Shown one piece after another: positions 52,720 to 60,929 of a stretch of DNA of 64,000 nucleotides. The stretch comes from Oceanobacillus sp. FSL K6-2867 (GTDB lineage Bacteria; Bacillota; Bacilli; Bacillales; Amphibacillaceae). The position numbers and the translations under genes are program-made. Position 1 is the first letter of the stretch, and every line of letters starts with the position of its first letter. The stretch spans positions 372,001 through 436,000 of the forward strand of contig NZ_CP150144.1 of assembly GCF_037963145.1 (NCBI RefSeq), written 5' to 3'. The notes under the pieces were generated by a model. That model was given only the letters and a program-made list of their open reading frames with translations, had not been told where the DNA came from and did no database searches.

Positions 52720-54264
52720 CTAATGACTTACACCACTGCGCTTATATCCCGTATTCGCCTTTACCTTCACTTCAGCGTAACGTTTCATATCCGTTTCCTT
52801 CGATAATATTGTTCCTATATACCCTCCAAGGAATCCAAGCGGCACCGATACAAGAGCCGGATTTGTCAGTGGAAAAATTGGTTCCCCTACAAATAATGCT
52901 GCACCTTCAACTGGTGAAAAAACACTTGGACTAATCGATACGAGAATCAACGCTGAGAATAACCCAGTTAACATTGCAGCAACTGCCCCCGCAGTATTGA
53001 ATCTTTTCCAGTATACGGTGTAAAGAATAACCGGTAAGTTTGCACTTGCAGCAATACAAAAGGCAAGAGAAACAAGGAAAGCTACGTTTAAATACTGCGC
53101 AAATAATGCTAAGACAATTGAGAGAACGGATACAGCTAATGAGGCATAACGTGCAGCACGTACTTGCTCAGATTCCGTCGCTTTTCCTTTTTTAATAATT
53201 TGGCCATATAAATCATGTGCAAACGCCGATGCACCAGATAAGACAAGACCTGCAACAACAGCTAAAATGGTTGCAAAGGCGACAGCAGATATAAAAGCAA
53301 ACAGGAAGTCGCCTCCGATTGCTTGTGCGAGTAATGGTGCTGCCATATTTCCACCCGAATTTGCTGCAATAATCGTATCATATCCAACAAAGGCTGCTGC
53401 CCCAAAGCCTAAGAATAATGTAAGTACATAGAAAATCCCAATCACCCAGGTTGCAATAACAACAGAACTTCTAGCTGTTTGCGCATCTCGTACAGTGAAA
53501 AACCGCATCAAAATGTGTGGCAATCCCGCTGTTCCTAGAACTAGCGCTAACATCAGTGAAATAGTACCAAGTGGCTCCGTATACTGTAAACCAGGCATTA
53601 AATATGCTTCGCCATGAGCTGTAACAGACTTAACATCCGTAAACATTTGACCAATATTAAAATTAAATTTAAGTAATACCAGAAATGCCATAACGACCAT
53701 ACCAGCCATTAGTAGAACAGCTTTAACGATTTGCACCCAGCTTGTCGCTATCATACCGCCAAATAACACGTAAATTGTCATCATAACACCTACAATAAGC
53801 ACAGCAAGCCAGTAATCGATGCCAAATAATAGTTGAATCAGCGCTCCGGCACCAACGAGCTGTGCAATCATATAAAAGGTACTGATCGTAATTGTATTCA
53901 GTGCCGCTGCTCCCCGAACCTTCCTCGCATCAAAACGGGAATTAATCATATCTGCAAGTGTATACTTACCGAGATTACGCAATGGTTCAGCAACTAAGAA
54001 TAGCACAACCAAATATGCAATTAAAAATCCGATACTGTAAAAAAATCCATCAAAACCAAAAAGTGCAATGGCACCCGCAATTCCCAGAAAAGATGCCGCT
54101 GATAAATAATCACCTGCAATTGCAAGACCGTTTTGCGTTCCTGTAAGCCCTCCTCCTGCAGTATAAAAATCACCAGCCGTCTGCGTCTTTCTGGCTGCGA
54201 AAAAAGTAATGACAAGTGTTAATAAAACAATTACAAGAAAAAGTATGATGACTGTAGGGCTCAT
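52720..54264 (-). CDS. ywcA: ActP-type cation/acetate symporter
   Basis: SSS-family transporter of 514 residues with 13 helices. It has the ActP marks GGLTGTQNGLAIAGDYLSAASFLG (37-60), GGMIATSWVQIVKA, LGTAGLPHILMRFFTV and SGASAFAHDLY. The upstream gene encodes the usual DUF485 partner and overlaps it by 4 nt. It should take up acetate, propionate or similar monocarboxylates with sodium. The next gene upstream in the transcript direction is acsA, which activates acetate. A second ActP paralogue of the same length lies at 59-60.6 kb. Confidence 0.9.
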   Translation of the reverse strand: MSPTVIILFLVIVLLTLVITFFAARKTQTAGDFYTAGGGLTGTQNGLAIAGDYLSAASFLGIAGAIALFGFDGFFYSIGFLIAYLVVLFLVAEPLRNLGKYTLADMINSRFDARKVRGAAALNTITISTFYMIAQLVGAGALIQLLFGIDYWLAVLIVGVMMTIYVLFGGMIATSWVQIVKAVLLMAGMVVMAFLVLLKFNFNIGQMFTDVKSVTAHGEAYLMPGLQYTEPLGTISLMLALVLGTAGLPHILMRFFTVRDAQTARSSVVIATWVIGIFYVLTLFLGFGAAAFVGYDTIIAANSGGNMAAPLLAQAIGGDFLFAFISAVAFATILAVVAGLVLSGASAFAHDLYGQIIKKGKATESEQVRAARYASLAVSVLSIVLALFAQYLNVAFLVSLAFCIAASANLPVILYTVYWKRFNTAGAVAAMLTGLFSALILVSISPSVFSPVEGAALFVGEPIFPLTNPALVSVPLGFLGGYIGTILSKETDMKRYAEVKVKANTGYKRSGVSH

Positions 54265-54614
54265 TGACCATCTCCTCCTTGATCCATCTCTTTGATAATT
54301 TGATCTGCCTGCTTGTCAAAGGAGGCAGCTTTTTTCACATAAACCGTACATAAAACCCATGTCATTACAAATTGAGCTAAAGCAAACAGCCATACCCATG
54401 AAATATCACCAATCACTGGTGTATTCAAAAAGGTCGTATAAGAAGTCAATATTGGAAGAAGGAAGTAAAATACCAGGAAAAAGATTGTCAGTGGGACAAT
54501 AAATTTCTTCCGATCGTGCATTAACTTCTTAAAGGATTTACTCTCGATTACTTGAACATAGTCTACCTCTTCTGTAACTTTTCGCTTAAGTTCTTTTTCT
54601 GCACCCATTTGCAT
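54261..54614 (-). CDS. ywcB: DUF485 membrane protein, ActP partner
   Basis: Small membrane protein of 117 residues with two helices (FIVPLTIFFLVFYFLLPILTSY and SWVWLFALAQFVMTWVLCTVY) and charged ends, the DUF485 (YjcH) plan. The downstream symporter starts inside its stop (4-nt ATGA overlap), and the pair occurs in the same order in B. subtilis ywcB-ywcA and E. coli yjcH-actP. GGAGG lies ahead of the start near 54614. Its molecular role is not known. Confidence 0.88.
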   Translation of the reverse strand: MQMGAEKELKRKVTEEVDYVQVIESKSFKKLMHDRKKFIVPLTIFFLVFYFLLPILTSYTTFLNTPVIGDISWVWLFALAQFVMTWVLCTVYVKKAASFDKQADQIIKEMDQGGDGQ

Positions 54615-54689
54615 CCTCCTTGAGTCTTTGAGACAGAATGTTTCTAATTTCCAAGCCTTAGAATACCTTCTCGCCCCTTAATATTCTCC

Positions 54690-56414
54690 CTATTCTTCCA
54701 TCGTTGATAGGTCGCCCGTTGGCAAACCGAGGTCCCAAGCTTTTAATACTCGGCGCATAATTTTTCCACTTCTTGTTTTCGGTAAAAAGTCACGTATTTC
54801 AATCTCTCTTGGTGCTGCATGTGCTGCAAGCCCTTGCTTGATAAATAACCGAAGCTCCTCTTGCAATTCATCTGTTTTCGTATAACCATCCCTTAATGCA
54901 ACAAATGCTTTGATAATTTCTCCACGTACCGGATCTGGCTTTCCAATTACCGCTGCTTCTGCAACCGCAGGATGCTCCACAAGCTTACTTTCGACCTCAA
55001 ATGGACCTACACGTTCACCAGAAGTTTGGATGACATCATCATCCCTCCCTCCAAACCAGAAATAACCATCTTCATCCTTGGAAGCCAAGTCGCCTGATTC
55101 AAACCAACCATCAACCGGGAAGTATTGATTAAACCGCTCCTCGTTTTTCCAGACTGCACGAAGCATGGATGGCCACCCTGTCTTTACGCAAAGCTTGCCC
55201 ATTTGCCCTGGAGGGAGCTCGTTTCCTTGATCATCCAGGATAGCAGCCTCAATACCTGGAAAGGCTTTACCCATCGATCCCGGCTTCATTTTCATGGATC
55301 GATAATTAGCAATAATAATACCGCCTGTTTCTGTCATCCACCAATGATCATGAATCCGCAGCTTGTAAACTTTCATTCCCCAATGAACAACCTCCGCATT
55401 TAATGGCTCACCAACACTTAATATATGGCGCAGTGAACTTAAATCATATTCTTCTGTGACATTATCACCTGCAGCCATGAGTCTTCGAAATGCTGTTGGT
55501 GCACTTAGCCACACATTCACACCATATTTCTCGATTGTTGTATACCAATCTTCTGGACTAAAACGACCACCTCGTATCAAATTTGATGCACCATTTAGCC
55601 ATGGGCCAAAAATACCGTATGATGTACCTGTTACCCACCCGGGATCAGCTGTGCACCAATAAATATCGTCCTCCTGCAAATCCAGTACCCATTTAGCAGT
55701 TTGGTAATGTTGGATCATTGCATTATGAACATGTAAAATTCCTTTTGGCTTGCCTGTTGAACCAGAAGTATAATGCAAAATCATACCATCCTCACGATCT
55801 AGCCATTCAATATCAAAATCGTGAGATGCCTTATTCATTTCTGTTTCGAAGTTATAAAACATAACATCTTCCGTATTATCTGGCAGGTTCTCCTCACCGA
55901 CCAAAATTATATGATTCAAATGAGCAAGCTCTTTATATGGTACACGTGGTAAAAGTTCCTTCGTTGTAATTAATGTTGTCGCATCACTATTTTCTAACCT
56001 ATCTCGAACAGCCTGCTCCATAAATGCTTCAAACAGCGGTCCTACAATAGAACCATTTTTTAAAATCCCCAGCAAACTAATATAAAGCTCAGGTGACCGA
56101 GGCATGAATAAAAAGACCCGCTCACCTTTTTCTACTCCAATGGTTCGCAGTACATTCCCAAACTTGTTGGATAATAACTTTAAATCCCGGAATGTATACT
56201 TTTCATCCCGTTTTTGATCACTGTAATAAAGTGCAACTTTATTCTTTCTCCAGCTGTCTGCATGACGGTCAATTGCTTCATAGGCCATATTCACCTTACC
56301 AGTTTCATACCAGGAAAAGTTTTTCTCTACATCTTTCCAATTAAATTCCTCGTATGCCTGCTCATAATCTCGCATATTTACTTTCTCCTTAACGGCTGCA
56401 AACGTCTCATTCAC
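54690..56414 (-). CDS. acsA: Acetyl-CoA synthetase, AMP-forming
   Basis: Adenylate-forming enzyme of about 574 residues: acetate + CoA + ATP to acetyl-CoA. The ATP motif YTSGSTGKPKG, the DHWWMTETG loop, the hinge WFGGRDDDVIQTSGERVGP and the catalytic lysine in PKTRSGKIMRR are present. I chose the GTG at 56414 because AAAGGGAGG lies 9 nt ahead; starts at 56450/56444 have no site and would leave that site inside the gene. The resulting length equals B. subtilis AcsA to within two residues. A cre site lies at the predicted transcription start. Confidence 0.92.
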   Translation of the reverse strand: MNETFAAVKEKVNMRDYEQAYEEFNWKDVEKNFSWYETGKVNMAYEAIDRHADSWRKNKVALYYSDQKRDEKYTFRDLKLLSNKFGNVLRTIGVEKGERVFLFMPRSPELYISLLGILKNGSIVGPLFEAFMEQAVRDRLENSDATTLITTKELLPRVPYKELAHLNHIILVGEENLPDNTEDVMFYNFETEMNKASHDFDIEWLDREDGMILHYTSGSTGKPKGILHVHNAMIQHYQTAKWVLDLQEDDIYWCTADPGWVTGTSYGIFGPWLNGASNLIRGGRFSPEDWYTTIEKYGVNVWLSAPTAFRRLMAAGDNVTEEYDLSSLRHILSVGEPLNAEVVHWGMKVYKLRIHDHWWMTETGGIIIANYRSMKMKPGSMGKAFPGIEAAILDDQGNELPPGQMGKLCVKTGWPSMLRAVWKNEERFNQYFPVDGWFESGDLASKDEDGYFWFGGRDDDVIQTSGERVGPFEVESKLVEHPAVAEAAVIGKPDPVRGEIIKAFVALRDGYTKTDELQEELRLFIKQGLAAHAAPREIEIRDFLPKTRSGKIMRRVLKAWDLGLPTGDLSTMEE

Positions 56415-56450
56415 TCCGCTATTCCTCCCTTTATACTTTTCCATAATCAC

Positions 56451-56496
56451 TGTAAGCGCTTACCGGGATTATATAGGAAGATGAACATTTAAGTAA
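56451..56496 (-). promoter_or_regulatory. acsA promoter with cre site
   Basis: On the minus strand TTACTT (56496-56491) and TATAAT (56473-56468) are spaced 17 nt. GGTAAGCGCTTACA at 56464-56451 is a near-perfect, palindromic cre covering about -3 to +11. CcpA bound there would block acsA transcription when preferred sugars are present. Confidence 0.78.
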
Positions 56497-56556
56497 GGAA
56501 ATTTGCTCCAATGGTTTATATTTGCGATTGAACTGTTTTAATTATGCGATTAATGG

Positions 56557-57309
56557 TTAATTTCCAAATAAATCGAAAAGTTGTTTCCTCGCAGCTCTGC
56601 TAACTGGAATTGTCGTCTGTTTTTTATCCTTTAATGTTACATTGCTCGTTCCATTAAACCATGGCGTAATTTCCTTTACATGATTCAAATTGACAAGGTA
56701 ACTACGATGGGTTCGGAAAAAAGCATGGCCCTGCAGCTTCTTTTCAAGTTCTTGCAATGTCATCCTACTGTGGATTACTTTATCCTCCGTATGTATCTCT
56801 AACATCCGCTTAAATGGAACAGCATAATAAATGGCATCTGGAGACAAAACAACTGTCCGATCATTATCATCAATCAGTAATTTCGTCGCCTGCTGCATTC
56901 CATAATTTGTTAACTGCTGGCTATTGCTCTCTATTTGCTGCATGCGCTTACGGATACGATTCATCGTTGTTTGAAATCGTTCCGTATCATAAGGCTTTAG
57001 CATATAATCAATTGCTTCCAATTCAAATGCTTCTACCGCATACTCGTCGTATGCAGTTGTAAAAACGAATAAAGGAAGATTTCTGTATGCATGCTCCATT
57101 ATCTTCTTAGCAGCATCTACACCATGCATCCCCGGCATATGGACATCAAGAAAGATAACATCTGGTTCATGCTCAACATACAGTTCTACCAGCTGCTCCC
57201 CTGTTTCTGCACTTGGCAGCAGCTTTACATCCTGTTCATTTTCCAATAGGTATAATAATTCTTCACGTGCCAGTTGTTCATCCTCAGCAATCATCGTGTG
57301 GATTTTCAT
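56557..57309 (-). CDS. LytTR-family response regulator
   Basis: Response regulator of 250 residues: receiver domain (1-120) with acidic pocket E9-D10, phospho-acceptor D55 in VIFLDVHMPGMHG, and lysine in MLKPYD; then a LytTR DNA-binding domain (about 145-245) with FFRTHRSYLVNLNHVKEI. The ATG at 57309 has AAAGGTAGG 6 nt ahead; the longer frame start at 57402 lies inside the kinase gene and is rejected. It overlaps no stop but starts 8 nt after the kinase gene ends. Its kinase and an ActP-type symporter are upstream in the same operon. Confidence 0.9.
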   Translation of the reverse strand: MKIHTMIAEDEQLAREELLYLLENEQDVKLLPSAETGEQLVELYVEHEPDVIFLDVHMPGMHGVDAAKKIMEHAYRNLPLFVFTTAYDEYAVEAFELEAIDYMLKPYDTERFQTTMNRIRKRMQQIESNSQQLTNYGMQQATKLLIDDNDRTVVLSPDAIYYAVPFKRMLEIHTEDKVIHSRMTLQELEKKLQGHAFFRTHRSYLVNLNHVKEITPWFNGTSNVTLKDKKQTTIPVSRAARKQLFDLFGN

Positions 57310-57316
57310 ATAGAAC

Positions 57317-59059
57317 CTACCTTTCTGTATAAGGAATGGAAAAATATACTTCACTTCCGCCTCTCGGTAAATTACAAACATGTAAACGTGCTTCCTCACC
57401 AAGCAAATTAATTAAACGTTGATTTACATTATATAAACCAGTTCCATCATGCTGGTTTTCAGTCAACACAACATTTCCAGCCTGTGGTAAAATTTTTTCG
57501 GAGAATCCTTGCCCATTATCCCGAACAGTTATTTTCACTCGATCCCCTAATCGCTCCATCACTACATCAATTCTTCCACCCTCTGCAACACGCTCCAGTC
57601 CATGTCCTACACTATTTTCAACAAGCGGCTGGATTGATGACGGCGGAATAAGCAAATGAGAAATTCCGGCTGGCTGTGAGAAATTTATTTGTAATCGACT
57701 AGTAAAACGTGTCTGAATGATCGCTATATAGGCTTTTACATGCTCTGATTCTTTTTCCAATGCCACGAGATGATTGGAGACAAGCTTCAAATTAAATCGC
57801 ATAAATTGCGCTAATTGAACAGTAATATGTCTTGCTTTTTCAGGGTCTTTACGAAACAATGCTGCAATCATATGCAATGTATTAAAGAGAAAATGTGGAT
57901 TAATCTGTGCTTGTAAATTACTTAGCTCTGCATCACGAGTATGTAATTCAAGCCTCTCCGCTTTAATCGTTTTTAATTGATTTCCAATTAATTGACCAAG
58001 CCCCTCTGCAAGCATCAGCTCTACTGGGCGGATGTGCTGTGGCTTGCAGAAATATAATTTTATCAATCCAATTGTTTTACCCGTCTCCAAAATCGGGATG
58101 ATGATGGCTGCTTCTAATGGACAATTTTTATTGAAACATTGGATTTCAGCTTGTGAATAAGCAACAAGTACTTGCTTTGTTTTCATTGCCTGATGTGATA
58201 TTTGTGTTACTAACCGATTCCCAATTTGGTGGTGGTCACTTCCCAGCCCTTTATGTGCCATCACTTCCTTCTCATTTGTTACCGTGACAGCGGCTAATTT
58301 TAAGCGTGAATAAAGAAGATTTGCAATTCCCTCTGCTTTTTCCTGAAAAGAATCTTCCTTTAAAAATGGCAACGCTTCTTCTGCTATCGTCAATGCTTGC
58401 TTTGTTGCAATTGCCGCTTCATTTTCCTGTTCCCGCAGCACAACAGCAATCATTGCTGTAAAAATTGCTATGGCAATACTGTTCGATAATACAACCGGCA
58501 ATCCGATTGTATTAACCAAAGCAACCATTTCCCGATTCTGTGAATCAAAAATAAGCAATAAATGCATGAGTAAAATGGGTGGAAAAATCCCGATAAACAG
58601 TGCTTTTAAGGGTGATATAACTCGTTCTTGCGAAAAAAAACGCGCCGTAAATCCAGCTAATAGTCCTGTAAGTGGATTCACAAGACTATTGGCAAGGAAA
58701 CCAATTCCTCCAAGAAAGAACAAATGCGTGCCTGAAATGATTCCCGCTCCAAGTCCAACAAGTGGTCCTCCTAACAGACCTGCAATGACAATTGCAACCA
58801 GACTAGAGCTTACAACCATTTGATCATCCCCTACATCCCAAACAAACGCCTGTACCACCGTAAAGTCGCTTCCGATAATGACTCCTGTTAATGTCCCTGC
58901 AATCCCAAACAAACCAAACACACACGCATGAATGCCTGACATTTTGAAACTAAATTCACGATAAAGCAGGGACTTAAATCCAGGACTTCGTGTAAGAACG
59001 AAAGCAATAACCAATAATAAGCCTAAACGCTCGAATAATACGATTGTCAAATACATCAT
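57317..59059 (-). CDS. LytS-type sensor histidine kinase
   Basis: Membrane kinase of 580 residues. The 5TM-5TMR_LYT sensor region (1-210) contains GLLGGPLVGLGAGIISG and a conserved NP in LANSLVNPLTG; a GAF-like domain (about 225-365) follows. The His_kinase domain has H389 in QINPHFLFNTLHMI, and the ATPase has LVENSVGHG and DNGQGF. ATG at 59059 overlaps the symporter stop (ATGA). LytS relatives BtsS and YpdA sense pyruvate and control nearby carbon-acid transporters, so sensing of pyruvate or acetate is likely here (inference). Confidence 0.9.
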   Translation of the reverse strand: MMYLTIVLFERLGLLLVIAFVLTRSPGFKSLLYREFSFKMSGIHACVFGLFGIAGTLTGVIIGSDFTVVQAFVWDVGDDQMVVSSSLVAIVIAGLLGGPLVGLGAGIISGTHLFFLGGIGFLANSLVNPLTGLLAGFTARFFSQERVISPLKALFIGIFPPILLMHLLLIFDSQNREMVALVNTIGLPVVLSNSIAIAIFTAMIAVVLREQENEAAIATKQALTIAEEALPFLKEDSFQEKAEGIANLLYSRLKLAAVTVTNEKEVMAHKGLGSDHHQIGNRLVTQISHQAMKTKQVLVAYSQAEIQCFNKNCPLEAAIIIPILETGKTIGLIKLYFCKPQHIRPVELMLAEGLGQLIGNQLKTIKAERLELHTRDAELSNLQAQINPHFLFNTLHMIAALFRKDPEKARHITVQLAQFMRFNLKLVSNHLVALEKESEHVKAYIAIIQTRFTSRLQINFSQPAGISHLLIPPSSIQPLVENSVGHGLERVAEGGRIDVVMERLGDRVKITVRDNGQGFSEKILPQAGNVVLTENQHDGTGLYNVNQRLINLLGEEARLHVCNLPRGGSEVYFSIPYTER

Positions 59060-60600
59060 GGACGATCTCTCCTTGAATCAATACCCGTTTGAGCTTTCAA
59101 ATAGAATGCATGAAATGAAACTGCATTTTCATGTCCTTTACGGGATAGCACTGTTCCAAGATATGCCCCTAAAAAACCGATTGGTATGGCGATAATCCCT
59201 GGGTTATAGAGTGGTATTAAAGCTTCCCTTGCAATCCATCCCCCATCCGAATTCATTACATGTGGTCCGACCAATAGCAATAATAAGGATGCTGTTAAAC
59301 CGCAGGCCATTCCGGTAATTGCCCCAGTCTGATTAAATCGTCTCCAATAGATAGTTAATAAAAGTACTGGCAGATTACTAGATGCAGCAACAATAAATGT
59401 TAAAGAAACCAGAAACGTCACGTTCATATTTCTTAAGCCAAGTGCACATAACGTTGATAGCAAGCCAATAAAAAATGCAGTCCAACGAGCAGCTTGTACA
59501 CGTTTTTTTTCCGTTGTATTCCCTTTTTTAAGAATATGAAAATAAATATCATGCGAGAAAGCAGTTGTAGCCGAAATAACTAAACCCGCTACAACGGCAA
59601 CTATTGTTGTAAAGGCAATCGCTGCGATAAATGCCATTAGAAAGTCACCACCCAAGCTTTCCGCTAATAATGGTGCAGCCAAATTACCTGACGGATCAAG
59701 TAAAACCAAATCTTCAAACCCAACCAATGCAACAGCACCCAGCCCTAAAACGAGTGCAATCAAATAAAATATACCAATAATCCAGCTCGCAGTTAAAAGG
59801 GATTTACGCACTTCAACCGTATTACCGACAGTAAATAAGCGAATCAAAATATGTGGCAAACCAGCTGTTCCAAGAATTAAGGCAAGATGAAGCGAAACTG
59901 TCTCGATAGGGTTGTTAAATAGATGACCTGACAGAGAAAATTGATCTCCCAATGGAGAACCAACTGTTACCTGTTCAATGAGATTTGAAATACTCCAATT
60001 AAATCGGGATAGTACAATAAGTGCAAGCAAAAATGTTCCGGACAAAAGTAAAACCGTTTTGACAATCTGCACCCACGATGTTGCAAACATTCCACCAAAT
60101 ACCACATAAACTGTCATTAATAGTCCTATGATTAACACGGATGCAGAATAATTTATATTTAATAATAAACGAATTAGCAACCCTGCAGCTACTAATTGTG
60201 GAATCATATAAAGAACCGAAATAATTAAAGCTCCGACAGCCATCATCCCACGCATTTTATAACTGGGAAAGCGCGCGCAAATGACATCACCCAATGAATA
60301 CTTTCCTAAGCGGTGGACAGGCTCAGCAATATAGAACAAAACAATTAAATAGGAAACTAAAAATCCAATTGCGTACAAAAAACCATCAAAACCATTAATC
60401 GCAATAGTACCAACAATTCCTAAAAAAGAAGCGGCGCTTATGTAATCCCCTGCAATTGCCATTCCATTTTGTGTCCCTGTTAAACTGCCAGCAGCAATAT
60501 AGAATTGATTGGTCGTTTTGCTTTGTCTTGCCGCCCAATAGGTAATAATTAAGGTACAAACAACAATACAAAGAAAAAATAATAGATAGGTAATGTTCAT
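59056..60600 (-). CDS. ActP-type symporter paralogue, two-component-system-linked
   Basis: SSS-family transporter of 514 residues, closely parallel to the ywcA product throughout (GSLTGTQNGMAIAGDYISAASFLG, GGMFATSWVQIVKT, LGTAGLPHILIRLFTV). The ATG at 60600 has GAAGGTGAG just ahead; the frame continues upstream to 60672 without support. Unlike ywcA it has no DUF485 partner and instead is coupled to the LytS kinase gene by ATGA. Its substrate is probably a short monocarboxylate such as pyruvate, acetate or lactate. Confidence 0.87.
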   Translation of the reverse strand: MNITYLLFFLCIVVCTLIITYWAARQSKTTNQFYIAAGSLTGTQNGMAIAGDYISAASFLGIVGTIAINGFDGFLYAIGFLVSYLIVLFYIAEPVHRLGKYSLGDVICARFPSYKMRGMMAVGALIISVLYMIPQLVAAGLLIRLLLNINYSASVLIIGLLMTVYVVFGGMFATSWVQIVKTVLLLSGTFLLALIVLSRFNWSISNLIEQVTVGSPLGDQFSLSGHLFNNPIETVSLHLALILGTAGLPHILIRLFTVGNTVEVRKSLLTASWIIGIFYLIALVLGLGAVALVGFEDLVLLDPSGNLAAPLLAESLGGDFLMAFIAAIAFTTIVAVVAGLVISATTAFSHDIYFHILKKGNTTEKKRVQAARWTAFFIGLLSTLCALGLRNMNVTFLVSLTFIVAASSNLPVLLLTIYWRRFNQTGAITGMACGLTASLLLLLVGPHVMNSDGGWIAREALIPLYNPGIIAIPIGFLGAYLGTVLSRKGHENAVSFHAFYLKAQTGIDSRRDRP

Positions 60601-60804
60601 TAACTCACCTTCAGCTTTTAAATATAGAATATGTTGAGGAGCTACATATTCTTGTTGTAGTTTTAGAAGCATATTATTTAAAATATGTAAAAATTATTTT
60701 AATTCTATATTTTTATTTTACTATAAATTTTATTGGATAGGAAATTAGAAGCAAAGATGGGGGACATAGAATACTTATTGCTTAAATGGCACAGTTGCTT
60801 ACTT
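60601..60804 (-). promoter_or_regulatory. Leader and upstream region of the symporter-lytST operon
   Basis: On the minus strand GAATATGT pairs with ACATATTC (8 bp, 60627-60651) just before the ribosome site, and CATATT-N6-AATATG forms another inverted repeat further up. No clear SigA promoter and no LytTR-type direct repeat could be identified in this very A+T-rich stretch. Confidence 0.35.
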
Positions 60805-60849
60805 AAAAAGGTGCTATCAAGCAATAAAATCTCTTGATAACACCTTTTT
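60805..60849. terminator. Terminator after the TRAP permease gene
   Basis: AAAAAGGTG-x-TATCAAG pairs with CTTGATA-x-CACCTTTTT, with T5 on the minus strand, about 80 nt past the TRAP permease stop codon. Confidence 0.85.
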
Positions 60850-60929
60850 CCTGTGGTATAGAAAACTATAAAATTTGAATGATGTGGATAACTTAGATGC
60901 CGGAGGAGCCACGTCCAGCTCCAGTTGTA

